Assembly: GCF_032714495.1 (NCBI RefSeq) | Contig: NZ_JAWDKB010000003.1 | Location: 235,485 to 299,484 of the forward strand | DNA length: 64,000 bases | Direction of reading: 5' to 3' | From: Methanorbis rubei | GTDB taxonomy: Archaea; Halobacteriota; Methanomicrobia; Methanomicrobiales; Methanocorpusculaceae | Part shown: positions 26,355 through 34,361 of the stretch, piece after piece | Numbering within the stretch: position 1 is the first letter of the stretch | How the letters are laid out: every line of letters starts with the position of its first letter | Translations under genes and position numbers: made by a program | Notes under the pieces: generated by a model | Seen by the model: the letters and a program-made list of their open reading frames with translations, nothing else | The model's database searches: none | What the model was told of the DNA's origin: nothing

Positions 26355-27074
26355 TTACACCCGAGCGTAATGGTAATTCGCATCTTGAGCTGCGATATAT
26401 GCTTGAACAAGGGCTATTGCTGCTGCAAGTCCCATTCCAGCTGCAGTTACAGCTGAAACTAATGCACCTATTCCTATTCCCACACCAGTAAGTGCGCCAA
26501 TACCCACGGGTACAAGTGCGAGATCAGCTGCAGAAGCTGTTGCAGCGAATGCTGCCTCTGCAAGGAGACAGGAATCAACTGCCTCCTTAAACCCATTGAG
26601 ATCAGCTGTGTTTTGTGCGTTTTCAAAGCATACTTTGCCTACTCTGTCAGTGTTACTGATTTCCCACAGTTTATTTCCTGGATAAAAAGTGTACCTAACA
26701 CCGAACCATAAACTACTTCCAGAAAATGAATCTGCCTGAATACTTAATGTTGATAATGAATTCGGATATGATGATATCTGCTGTTCATCAGATATGATTA
26801 TCACGGTAGATATCCCCGTGTCTATGTACTTCTCTTCCAAAATGACAGTATTATTACTAGGGTAGAAAACTGATGTTGAAATTGTACCTCCTCCAGTTAC
26901 TGTTGAGACTCTCTCACCAGTACTTGTGTAGGATATATCCACAGCATACGTGATACCCTCATAGGTAAATGTCTGATTTACGGTTGGTTCCTGAGCGAAC
27001 ACTCCGGGAAATAAAGAAAATATCAAACAAAGACAGATCATTACTGTAATAGTTTTCATTTTAGTTTTTTTCAT
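26355..27074 (-). CDS. Secreted protein with hydrophobic Ala/Gly-rich C-terminus
   Basis: 239 residues from ATG 27074 (or ATG 27059). A signal peptide (MKTITVMICLCLIFSLFPGV, cleavage near VFA-QE) precedes a beta-rich domain of about 130 residues with many S/T and Y residues. The last 70 residues differ sharply: EAAFAATASAADLALVPVGI, GALTGVGIGIGALVSAVTAA, GMGLAAAIALVQAYIAAQDA. That part could be a membrane-active helix bundle, as in circular bacteriocins, or simply a membrane anchor. A 64-residue membrane protein follows after 3 nt. No protease or maturation gene is adjacent. Confidence 0.6.
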   Translation of the reverse strand: MKKTKMKTITVMICLCLIFSLFPGVFAQEPTVNQTFTYEGITYAVDISYTSTGERVSTVTGGGTISTSVFYPSNNTVILEEKYIDTGISTVIIISDEQQISSYPNSLSTLSIQADSFSGSSLWFGVRYTFYPGNKLWEISNTDRVGKVCFENAQNTADLNGFKEAVDSCLLAEAAFAATASAADLALVPVGIGALTGVGIGIGALVSAVTAAGMGLAAAIALVQAYIAAQDANYHYARV

Positions 27075-27126
27075 TTTAATTACATCCTAAATAGTTTTTG
27101 ATTATGTCGATCACGAATTCTGAGTT

Positions 27127-27354
27127 TCAGATCCATGTCTTGAATTTCGGCAACACCGGAATACCTATCGTCAGGTATGACATATCCATCATTGCCATTT
27201 TGGTGTCGGATACCGGAGAGTAATTTTTGCGGATTTTCTCCGGCCTCCTGCTTGGCGAATAGTAATTCACCAAAACACAGTGCACTAACTTCAGCGTATC
27301 TATGTTTTCGGGATTGTATGTCTCAATCCACAATTCAATATATAGTTTCTGCAA
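27127..27354 (-). pseudogene. Possible decayed fragment of the duplicated-domain family
   Basis: A 75-codon frame containing VLVNYYSPSRRPEKIRKNYS, close to TIFLETYYSPEEPEKI in the repeat domain of the 22175-23143 protein. The similarity covers about 25 residues and the rest does not align, and no signal peptide is present. I read it as a remnant rather than a working gene. Confidence 0.35.
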
Positions 27355-27406
27355 TTATGAGTCTGTTGATCACAAACTAGGATTTCAATGGAAAAATCCA
27401 AGTTTA

Positions 27407-27422
27407 TGATCAATAACTATAT
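27407..27422 (+). promoter_or_regulatory. Promoter box TGATCAATAACTATAT, shared with 24338
   Basis: Differs at one of 16 positions from the box at 24338-24353 and has nearly the same distance to the following start codon (about 40 nt). It probably contains the TATA box of the 27444-28755 unit and a common regulatory site. Confidence 0.5.
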
Positions 27423-27443
27423 CAATACATTTGACGACTACTT

Positions 27444-27905
27444 GTGATGACAAAAAGAGTAGTGATTGTTTTCGGTATCATTATATTGCTCATATGTAGT
27501 ATAATCATGCCGGTGGGAGCAAACAACAGTGGTAGTGAGGTAAATAACCACCTAAAAACAGAATTTATTTCTGTAGATGTTACTCGGGCAACACCAATTG
27601 AAGGAGCGGTAAGAGAGGGGTCCACAAATCAGCATACCTATTATGTAAATTCAGGATCAACAGAAATTAATATCGAAGTTCGCTGGATACTTTCACCAGA
27701 TAATAATGATTTAGAACTGGTTGTAATATCCCCAACTGGCCAGATAATGGGACGATTTACAGATGGCAGTGATGGAAACATAAATGGCGTTATCCCAGTG
27801 CGATTACGTGCCTCGTCGCTACCAACAGGTACCTGGAATTTTTGGATATCGGGAATTACTGTTAAAACCACACAGAGATACACAATCGCACTAAATGCAC
27901 TTTAG
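27444..27905 (+). CDS. Secreted protein with PPC-like beta-sandwich domain
   Basis: 153 residues; start GTG 27444 or ATG 27447. A signal peptide (VVIVFGIIILLICSIIMPVG, cleavage near GANN) precedes one domain with STNQHTYYVNSGSTEINIEV, NDLELVVISPTG and SLPTGTWNFWISG. The pattern is like the bacterial pre-peptidase C-terminal (PPC) domain, a small sandwich found on secreted proteins. It overlaps the paralogous membrane regulator gene by 11 bp, so secreted protein and sensor are made together, which hints that the domain is a ligand or partner of the sensor's external part. Confidence 0.65.
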   Translation: MMTKRVVIVFGIIILLICSIIMPVGANNSGSEVNNHLKTEFISVDVTRATPIEGAVREGSTNQHTYYVNSGSTEINIEVRWILSPDNNDLELVVISPTGQIMGRFTDGSDGNINGVIPVRLRASSLPTGTWNFWISGITVKTTQRYTIALNAL

Positions 27906-28755
27906 ATCATTAAAAAAAATGGGCATTAATCTTGGCATTCCTGTCCTCATAACAACAATATTATTTTCTTGTAGCTCATGCTGTGTCTCTGCTGAAATAA
28001 TGCAAAATTACACTATTGGTGGAATTGAAGTAAGTTTAATCAACGAACCATTAGTTCCCATTGATGATGGTACGGAAATTCATACAGTGAGTGATTTTGA
28101 ATCTCTGACAGTAGTTAAAGACCATATCATATTTCAAATTTACCAAATATCCAAAAATACGCCTTTTGAAGGCCTTGTAATTATCTTATCCCCTATCATA
28201 TTCATTTTACTTGGGTTTTTTGGCATCCTTAGATTTACCTCGAACAAAAAACGGGAAGAATCTCAACTACCAGAAAAGATCATATCATATATCAAAAATC
28301 ATCCCGGTTGTACCCAGAAACAACTTATTGAATCAATGAACTGCTCACGTGGTTCTGTCTGCTATCATTTGAACAAACTTTTAGACAAACCAAATAAATT
28401 GCAAAGAATATACTCAGGCAGCATCCCGCAGTATTATCTCGCAACAGTAAAGGACATCGACAAAGATCCTCTTGAGGAGGGCATCAGGCAGCTTCTATCC
28501 AGAAAGAAATCCGGGAGACTGTTAAAAGCACTCTATGAACATCCCAATGCAACAAGAAAAGAACTCGCAGCCTCTCTTAACGTCCTGCCAAAAACAATTC
28601 ACTGGTACATCCATACATATGCTGATGAGAGAATTATCATCATAGAAAAAAATAGTTCCGAGTACCGATACTCACTCACGAATGAAGCAACGCAAATCTA
28701 TGAACGCCTGACAAAAATTTCTTGTGAAGAACCTGTACCGCGGGCAAGCACCTGA
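27895..28755 (+). CDS. Membrane-anchored tandem winged-helix regulator, paralogue of 24380
   Basis: 286 residues (or 278 from ATG 27919, MGINLGIPVLITTILFSCSS). The layout is as in the 24380 protein: signal/anchor, external segment with MQNYTIGGIEVSLINEPLVP and IDDG, transmembrane helix LVIILSPIIFILLGFFGI, then winged helices with CTQKQLIESMNCSRGSVCYH and ATRKELAASLNVLPKTIHWY. The gene is more AT-rich than its paralogue. It follows the PPC-like secreted protein with an overlap. The two regulators may answer related signals and share the promoter box at 24338/27407. Confidence 0.78.
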   Translation: MHFRSLKKMGINLGIPVLITTILFSCSSCCVSAEIMQNYTIGGIEVSLINEPLVPIDDGTEIHTVSDFESLTVVKDHIIFQIYQISKNTPFEGLVIILSPIIFILLGFFGILRFTSNKKREESQLPEKIISYIKNHPGCTQKQLIESMNCSRGSVCYHLNKLLDKPNKLQRIYSGSIPQYYLATVKDIDKDPLEEGIRQLLSRKKSGRLLKALYEHPNATRKELAASLNVLPKTIHWYIHTYADERIIIIEKNSSEYRYSLTNEATQIYERLTKISCEEPVPRAST

Positions 28756-28861
28756 ACGAGCGTTTCTTTTTTTCGCAGAAAATTATTTTTCACAGAGTCG
28801 TGAGAAAAAAATTTACATTACAAATTTCTCAAAAAAAGATTTAAACAAAAATAATCAGAAT

Positions 28862-28912
28862 AAAAATCGCCATTGGCGATTTTTTCATTCGTGCTATTCG
28901 CGTTTCTCTCGA
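28862..28912. repeat. Solo arm of the GCGATTTTT repeat family, terminator-like
   Basis: Contains AAAATCGCCATTGGCGATTT followed by T residues and then CATTCGTGCTATTCGCGTTTC, matching the right arm at 20173-20225. The inner palindrome AATCGCCATTGGCGATT makes a hairpin with T- and A-runs on its two sides, so it could end transcription from the plus-strand regulator and the minus-strand peptidase gene. Confidence 0.6.
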
Positions 28913-28914
28913 AA

Positions 28915-29970
28915 TCAGCTACGCAGCTTCGGCTGCGTAGCAACAGCCTTCGCGATCAGCGAAATGCCTGCCTGCACATCCCTCAGATCCACAACCTCGA
29001 CCGGCGAGTGAATATACCGTGCCGGAACAGAAACCGGAACACTCGGAATACCCCCACGCTCAAAATTGATCGCAGACGCATCCGTATTACCGCCGTCTCC
29101 TACCTCGACCTGAACCGGAATATCAAACTTCTTACCCGTCTTCACCAGCCAGGAAACAACACGCGGATCGGCAATGTGCCCGCGGCCTGACGCAGAAACC
29201 GCCACAACAACAGGACCCTTCCCCATAAACACCGGAGCCTTTCTCCGCTCAATGCCCGGGGAGTCTCCGGGAATCGTCACATCAGTTGCAATCGCAACAT
29301 CAGGATTCAGCGTAAACGAACTCGTCTTCGCACCCTTCAGACCAACCTCCTCCTGCACCGTAAACACCGCATAAATCGTATGCTTTGTCTCCATCTCGCG
29401 AAGCGCCCCAATCAGCATCGCACAACCTGCACGATTATCAAACGCCTTGCCGGTCACAACAGTTCCCGACAGCTGAGCAAACTCGCGGTCGATCGTTACC
29501 GGCGTACCGACAGAAATTCCCAGAGCCTCAACCTCTTCAGGACTCGTCGCACCCACATCAATAAACATATCCTCAAAACCGACCGGCTTCTTGCGATCCT
29601 CATCACTCATCACATGTGGAGGTTTCGTACCGAGAACGCCGCGGACAACTCCCTTCTCGCCGTGCAGAAGAACACGCTGGCTTACCAGAACCGGATTATA
29701 CCAGCCGCCGATACCAACAAACCTGATAAAACCATGATCATCCACAAACTGGACCATCAGACCGATCTCATCCATGTGGGCAGCGAGCATGATCTTAAAA
29801 TCATCGCCCTTCTTTACGGCGATCAGATTTCCCATCTTATCGGTCGTGACCTCATCAACGAAAGGTGCAACCTCATCTCTGATAATTTTTGCAACCGACG
29901 ACTCAAATCCCGAAATACCATGGGCATTCGAAAGCTTCTGTAATAATACACTGATTTCTGTAACTTCCAT
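28915..29970 (-). CDS. M42 family metallopeptidase (tetrahedral aminopeptidase type)
   Basis: 351 residues. Two-metal aminopeptidase of the M42 family, which forms dodecameric tetrahedra that trim peptides left by the proteasome. Metal and catalytic motifs are visible in order: AAHMDEIGLMV, GKAFDNRAGCAMLIGAL, VQEEVGLKGAKTSSF, ATDVTIPGDSPG, and a late GGNTDA. It lies 6 nt after the aminotransferase gene in the same direction, so peptide breakdown and amino-acid conversion may share a message. Specificity cannot be told from sequence; the automatic name endoglucanase used for some relatives is not supported. Confidence 0.92.
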   Translation of the reverse strand: MEVTEISVLLQKLSNAHGISGFESSVAKIIRDEVAPFVDEVTTDKMGNLIAVKKGDDFKIMLAAHMDEIGLMVQFVDDHGFIRFVGIGGWYNPVLVSQRVLLHGEKGVVRGVLGTKPPHVMSDEDRKKPVGFEDMFIDVGATSPEEVEALGISVGTPVTIDREFAQLSGTVVTGKAFDNRAGCAMLIGALREMETKHTIYAVFTVQEEVGLKGAKTSSFTLNPDVAIATDVTIPGDSPGIERRKAPVFMGKGPVVVAVSASGRGHIADPRVVSWLVKTGKKFDIPVQVEVGDGGNTDASAINFERGGIPSVPVSVPARYIHSPVEVVDLRDVQAGISLIAKAVATQPKLRS

Positions 29971-29976
29971 ACAACT

Positions 29977-31086
29977 TCACTCCATAACTTTTGCAATTCT
30001 CTCAAGAGCTGCTTTGATATTTTTCTGCGACGTCGCATAACTCATGCGGGCATAACCAACGCCCGCACTGCCAAACGCAGTACCGGGCGTGATAATAACT
30101 CCCGCATTCACAATTTTCATAACCGTTTCTGCATCAATCTTCGGGAACGCATAAAACGCACCGTCAGGTTTGTTCACCGGAATGCCAAGGTCCGTAAGTC
30201 CTGCGATAAGCAGATTTCTTCTCGCCTCATACTCCTTCTTCATCGCAGCAACCGAGTCCTGCGGACCTGCATATGCTTCAAGAGCCGCATACTGGGCGAT
30301 CGAGGTCGCACACGCAAGTGTGTACTGCTGAACTTTGATCACTTCGTGAACGATCTCTTCACTCGCCGCAAGAAAACCGATCCGCCATCCGGTCATTGCA
30401 TAGGTCTTGCTTGCTGCATTGACCGTCACGACGTTGTCACCGAAGGTTGCGGCACTCACGAACTTGGTGCTGCCGTAACAGAACTTTTCGTACACCTCAT
30501 CGCTGATGACGGTCACATCATAATCGGCAGCCGACTCAACGATCGCACGAATGGTTTCGGGAGTCTCTACCATGCCGGTCGGGTTTGCCGGACTGTTCAG
30601 AACAAACACCTTTGCTTTCGGGTCCGACATATGTTCTTTGATGGTCTCAACATCCAGATGAAGATCAGGCCGGAGAGCTACCGGATCGGGAACGCCGCCG
30701 GCAAGAGTGGTGAGTGCTCCATACGAGACAAAGCCGGGATTATTGAAGATGACTTTTTCGCCTGAGTCAATCAAGGACTGAATCGCAATATTGAGTGCGC
30801 CGGATCCTCCGGCGGTGATGACGACGTTTCCTGCATTGCAGGAAATGTTGTTCTCCCGCGAGAGTTTTGCGGCAACTGCTGCACGCAGTTCGTCAACTCC
30901 TGCGTTGTTGGTGTATCCGGTTTTTCCCCCGGCAAGGGCTGCGACTGCTGCGGCCTTGATATTTTCCGGCGTGTCGAAGTCAGGCTGGCCGAGTCCCATG
31001 TTGATGGCGTCCGGTCCCGCTCCTTCAAACATTTTGCGGATACCTGAGATGTCAATTGCGGTTACACGTTTTGCAAACTGGGTCAT
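29977..31086 (-). CDS. Class I/II PLP-dependent aminotransferase, aspartate aminotransferase-like
   Basis: 369 residues. The Schiff-base lysine is in NAASKTYAMTGWRIGFL, NSPANPTGMVE and ISDEVYEKFCYG give the cofactor-binding Asn, Asp and Tyr, and the C-terminal arginine is in YARMSYATS. This is the compact I-gamma subgroup common in archaea; substrate could be aspartate, aromatic or branched amino acids. It lies between the hexuloisomerase gene (4 nt upstream) and the M42 peptidase gene (6 nt downstream). Confidence 0.9.
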   Translation of the reverse strand: MTQFAKRVTAIDISGIRKMFEGAGPDAINMGLGQPDFDTPENIKAAAVAALAGGKTGYTNNAGVDELRAAVAAKLSRENNISCNAGNVVITAGGSGALNIAIQSLIDSGEKVIFNNPGFVSYGALTTLAGGVPDPVALRPDLHLDVETIKEHMSDPKAKVFVLNSPANPTGMVETPETIRAIVESAADYDVTVISDEVYEKFCYGSTKFVSAATFGDNVVTVNAASKTYAMTGWRIGFLAASEEIVHEVIKVQQYTLACATSIAQYAALEAYAGPQDSVAAMKKEYEARRNLLIAGLTDLGIPVNKPDGAFYAFPKIDAETVMKIVNAGVIITPGTAFGSAGVGYARMSYATSQKNIKAALERIAKVME

Positions 31087-31090
31087 GGTC

Positions 31091-31693
31091 TTACTCGATG
31101 TTGGTGTGGCGGCGTTTCAGATCGCTTTCTTCGGTTTTGGTCATGTCCATTAGGGTGGAGATGACAGCGTCGCCGAACATGAGGGAGCTTGTTTCAAAGA
31201 TGGTGCCAAGCGGGGCGAACGAGCGGTGTTCGCCAAGCATCTGGCGGATCTCATACTCATGGGCGTCGCAGCTGACAGGATCTCTCTGGGTTTCGATCTT
31301 GATGACGAAGTCGGCGATTTTGCCGATGCGTGAGTCAGGGTTGGAGGAGATCAGGGCGACTTTTACACCGAGGCTTTTTGCGGTTTCGGCGATGTCGCCG
31401 ATGGTTTTGGTGTTGCCGGAGCCGGAGAAGGCAACGATCAGATCGCCTTCACCGATTGCAGGAGTTATTGTCTCGCCAACGACATACGAAGTGAGACCCA
31501 TGTGCATCAGACGCATGGCAAAGGATTTTGCAACCAGTCCGCTACGGCCTGCTCCCATTACATAGATGCGTTTTGCGTCAAGGATTGCCGCAAGGAATGC
31601 ATCAATTTCACCGCTGGAGATCTGTCGGGCGATGGCATCGATTCGGGATGCCATTAAACTCATCATATTTTTGACTGAGGCTCCGTGAGTCAT
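31091..31693 (-). CDS. 6-phospho-3-hexuloisomerase
   Basis: 200 residues from ATG 31693 (MTHGASVKNMMSLMASRIDA); a longer frame to 31855 runs into the palindromic repeat and is rejected. SIS-domain motifs are visible: YVMGAGRSGLVAKSFAMRLM, IAFSGSGNTKTIGDIAETA-type text and VALISSNPDSRIGK. The family interconverts arabino-3-hexulose 6-phosphate and fructose 6-phosphate; in methanogens the pathway runs backward to supply ribulose 5-phosphate when the oxidative pentose route is absent. The synthase partner is not in the window. It is the first gene of the unit with the aminotransferase and M42 peptidase. Confidence 0.88.
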   Translation of the reverse strand: MTHGASVKNMMSLMASRIDAIARQISSGEIDAFLAAILDAKRIYVMGAGRSGLVAKSFAMRLMHMGLTSYVVGETITPAIGEGDLIVAFSGSGNTKTIGDIAETAKSLGVKVALISSNPDSRIGKIADFVIKIETQRDPVSCDAHEYEIRQMLGEHRSFAPLGTIFETSSLMFGDAVISTLMDMTKTEESDLKRRHTNIE

Positions 31694-31800
31694 ACTGCTA
31701 CTATATGGGTTGTGCAAATAGATGAGAGTATGGTGTTTGGGATGATTTGTTCGGGAGGGAGGGGTGTGATCATTGTTTGGAACTTGGTTTTGTTGGGCGG

Positions 31801-32076
31801 GATTCTCTGTCCTTGGTTGCGTTTGGAATAACCACGGAACGCACAGAAATTTCACAGAGCTTCACGGAAAAGAAAAAAATGCACGGAGAACGCCTGCGGC
31901 GCCGGAATGCACGGAAAAATTACCGAGATAATTTATTTTATTTACTCTCAAAATATGAAAAATATATTCCGTGCATTCCGGCGCCGCAGGCGTTCTCCGT
32001 GCATTCAGTGAAGCTCTGTGTGCTCTGTGCATTCCGTGGTTACTCCAAGCGAGATCAAGGACAAAAAAGAAAAAAA
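31801..32076. mobile_element. Palindromic element, copy C (ends eroded)
   Basis: The left part (about 31801-31915: CTCTGTCCTTGGTT, AACCACGGAACGCACAGAAA, GCACGGAGAACGCCTGCGG) and right part (about 31965-32070, complement, ending in TTACTCCAAGCGAGATCAAG) form long arms around an AT-rich loop. It has the GCACGGAGAACGCCTGCGG arm type also seen in copies D, E and F. The TAGGAC end repeats are missing. It sits between the hexuloisomerase start and the 3' end of the next gene. Confidence 0.7.
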
Positions 32077-33420
32077 TCAGACATGCGGGATCTCCGTATG
32101 TCCCGCAATCTCACTACTGACCGTCGCAAGGTCGTCGACCGAAAGATCATGAATATCTACATGACCGGTTACGCGGGCAAACACCCGCAGCTCCTCAGTT
32201 GACACCGCAAAAAAGTTCGCGACCCGCAATGCTCCTTCATCAATCGAAAGATTTGCACGAAGGGTCTCATCCTGCGTTGCAATTCCTGCAGGGCATCTGC
32301 CATTATGACAGACGCGATGACGGTTACAGCCAAGAGCAATCAGTGCCGCAGAAGAAACAGCAACCGCGTCCGCGCCAAGCGCAAGAGCCTTCACAAAATC
32401 TTTGCTCGTCCGAAGACCGCCCGTGATAACCAGATCAATTTCGGGAGCGTGCTCACGCAAAAACTTCGCAGCTCTTGCGAGAGCATACACCGTTGGAACG
32501 CTTGACGCATCCTTCAAAAACTTCGGCGAAGAGCCTGTTGCCCCGCCGCGTCCGTCGATCGTGACAAAATCCGGATTAGCCGCAACAATAAACGCGAGAT
32601 CCTCCTCGACATGGCCTGCGGCAATCTTCACCCCGATCGGTCTGCCGCCGCTTCGATCTCGAAGAGATGCGATCAGACTCTTCAGATTCTCAGGAGTATT
32701 GAGTCCCGGAAAGTGCGAAGGACTCACCACATCCTCGCCGACCGGTTTTCCCCGGATTTTGGCGATCTCTTCTGTCACCTTCTTTCCCGGCAGATGACCG
32801 CCCATCCCGGGCTTTGTTCCCTGCCCGATCTTGATCTCAATCGCATCAGCTTCGGAGAGATTCAGGTCAGTTACGCTGTAGAGATTTGGCACATACTCAA
32901 AGATGTACTTGTATGATGCAGCCTTCTCCTCGGGAAGGATGCCTCCTTCACCGCTGCACATCGCGGTTTTGGCAAGGGCAGACCCTTTCGCAAGAGCAAT
33001 CTTTGCTTCGCGGGACAAAGCCCCAAAACTCATGTGAGAAATATACATTGGCGTCTCAAGAACCATCGGCTTTTTCGCATGCCTGCCGATAATCGTCCGC
33101 ACGTTCACGAACGAGCCGTCATCCAGCGGCTGGCTGGCAAGCTGTGCTCCAAGCACAAGAATATCATCAAAAGAGGGAACCCTCATCAGAGTATCCATGG
33201 GCTCGGTGATGCTTTTGCCGGTCGTTGCCAGATAATGAATCTCATCAACAACACTGTTGCCAAGATACTCAGTTTCAGCAACCGGAACTGAAGTGCAGGA
33301 GAACTGCGAGGTTGCGGCCAAACAGACCGGACACTTCCAGGTCTTGGGAAGTTCAGAGAACGTTGTTGTATCTGTCTCCGAAAATACGTAGCCGCAGACA
33401 CCGCACTGGTATTCAGCCAT
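32077..33420 (-). CDS. Rubredoxin-domain FMN oxidoreductase, glutamate synthase alpha-like
   Basis: 447 residues from ATG 33420. Residues 1-45 are a rubredoxin-like module with CGVCGYVF and CPVCLAA (two CxxC). The rest is the FMN-binding, [3Fe-4S]-type domain of glutamate synthase (GltB domain 2): ISHMSFGALSREAKIALAKG, GKHLPGKKV-like GGHLPGKKVTEEIAKIRG, TIDGRGGATGSSPKF, and the cysteine cluster CHNGRCPAGIATQ near residue 390. No glutaminase domain exists, so it is an electron-transfer or ferredoxin-type glutamate synthase relative. It is 19 nt downstream of rubrerythrin, which suggests the rubredoxin module exchanges electrons in oxidative-stress defence. Confidence 0.85.
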   Translation of the reverse strand: MAEYQCGVCGYVFSETDTTTFSELPKTWKCPVCLAATSQFSCTSVPVAETEYLGNSVVDEIHYLATTGKSITEPMDTLMRVPSFDDILVLGAQLASQPLDDGSFVNVRTIIGRHAKKPMVLETPMYISHMSFGALSREAKIALAKGSALAKTAMCSGEGGILPEEKAASYKYIFEYVPNLYSVTDLNLSEADAIEIKIGQGTKPGMGGHLPGKKVTEEIAKIRGKPVGEDVVSPSHFPGLNTPENLKSLIASLRDRSGGRPIGVKIAAGHVEEDLAFIVAANPDFVTIDGRGGATGSSPKFLKDASSVPTVYALARAAKFLREHAPEIDLVITGGLRTSKDFVKALALGADAVAVSSAALIALGCNRHRVCHNGRCPAGIATQDETLRANLSIDEGALRVANFFAVSTEELRVFARVTGHVDIHDLSVDDLATVSSEIAGHTEIPHV

Positions 33421-33439
33421 AATTTTTCTCCAAAAAAAG

Positions 33440-33982
33440 TTAGTAGTTTCTGGCCTCGATCCGGAAGTAAGCCTTCGGATGATCACAGACCGGGCAGACA
33501 TCGGGAGCGTCCTTTCCAAGAATTATGTGGCCGCAGTTTGCGCACTGCCAGATGGCGTCACTGTCGCGGGAGAAGACGATTGCCTGATCGATGTTTGCGA
33601 GAAGTTTTCGATATCGCTCTTCGTGATGCTTTTCGATTGCGCCAACCATTGCGAACAGTCCGGCGATTTCGTCAAATCCTTCGGTCTTTGCGTCTTTGGC
33701 AAAGTTCGCATACATGTCGGTCCATTCATAGTTCTCGCCTGCCGCTGCGTCTTTGAGATTCTGCATGGTGTCAGGGACACTGCCGCCGTGGAGCAGTTTG
33801 AACCAGATCTTTGCATGCTCTTTTTCGTTGTCAGCGGTCTCTTCAAAGAGGTCGGCAATCTGGTTGTAGCCTTCTTTGCGGGCTTTGGATGCATAGTAGG
33901 TGTATTTGTTTCTGGCCTGGGACTCGCCGGCAAAGGCGGTCTCTAAGTTTGCTTCGGTTTTGGATCCTTTCAGATTTGCCAT
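33440..33982 (-). CDS. rbr: Rubrerythrin
   Basis: 180 residues from ATG 33982 ([20 protein letters not shown]), with GAGG upstream. Ferritin-like di-iron four-helix domain with the ligand motifs [26 protein letters not shown] and [11 protein letters not shown], followed by a C-terminal rubredoxin-type domain with CANCGHI and CPVCDHP. It reduces hydrogen peroxide with electrons from rubredoxin and protects anaerobes from oxygen. The longer frame up to 34222 enters the repeat at 34.1 kb and is rejected. It is cotranscribed with the rubredoxin-FMN oxidoreductase downstream, its plausible electron source. Confidence 0.95.
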   Translation of the reverse strand: MANLKGSKTEANLETAFAGESQARNKYTYYASKARKEGYNQIADLFEETADNEKEHAKIWFKLLHGGSVPDTMQNLKDAAAGENYEWTDMYANFAKDAKTEGFDEIAGLFAMVGAIEKHHEERYRKLLANIDQAIVFSRDSDAIWQCANCGHIILGKDAPDVCPVCDHPKAYFRIEARNY

Positions 33983-34077
33983 TTTTTTGTAACCTCGTTT
34001 GAGTACTGCCTTCATATTGGTAATCGGCGGGTAAAAAATTTTGTAGGGGAAATGATTTCCGTTTATGGTAATTTTTG

Positions 34078-34355
34078 TATGCGATTTCGCTTGGGGTAAC
34101 CACGGAATGCACTGAGCACACAGAGCTTCACGGAAAAAATGAAATGCACGGAGAACGCCTGCGGCGCCGGAATGCACAGAAAACATAAGGAAGCTGGCAT
34201 CTCCAAATGATAGCAGAAACATATGCTCCTACTCTTAGTTTTTCCGTGCATTCCGGCGCCGCAGGCGTTCTCCGTGCATTTTCTCCGTGAAGCTCCGTGA
34301 AATTTCTGTGTGATCCGTGGTTACTCCAAGCGAGACCACATGTAGAAAAATCCCA
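34078..34355. mobile_element. Palindromic element, copy D (ends eroded)
   Basis: Left arm with CGCTTGGGGTAACCACGGAA, CACAGAGCTTCACGG and GCACGGAGAACGCCTGCGG; right arm (about 34235-34350) its complement, ending CCGTGGTTACTCCAAGCGAG and ACCACATGTAGAAAAATCCC. The loop has ATAAGGAAGCTGGCATCTCC, like copy A's loop. No target duplication is recognised. It lies between the rubrerythrin promoter and the 3' end of the MgtE-like gene. Confidence 0.7.
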
Positions 34356-34361
34356 AAAAAA

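Noticed and set aside
31694..31855. N-terminal extension of the hexuloisomerase
   Set aside because: Extra residues are translated from promoter and repeat sequence and have no SIS-domain likeness; ATG 31693 gives the usual length.
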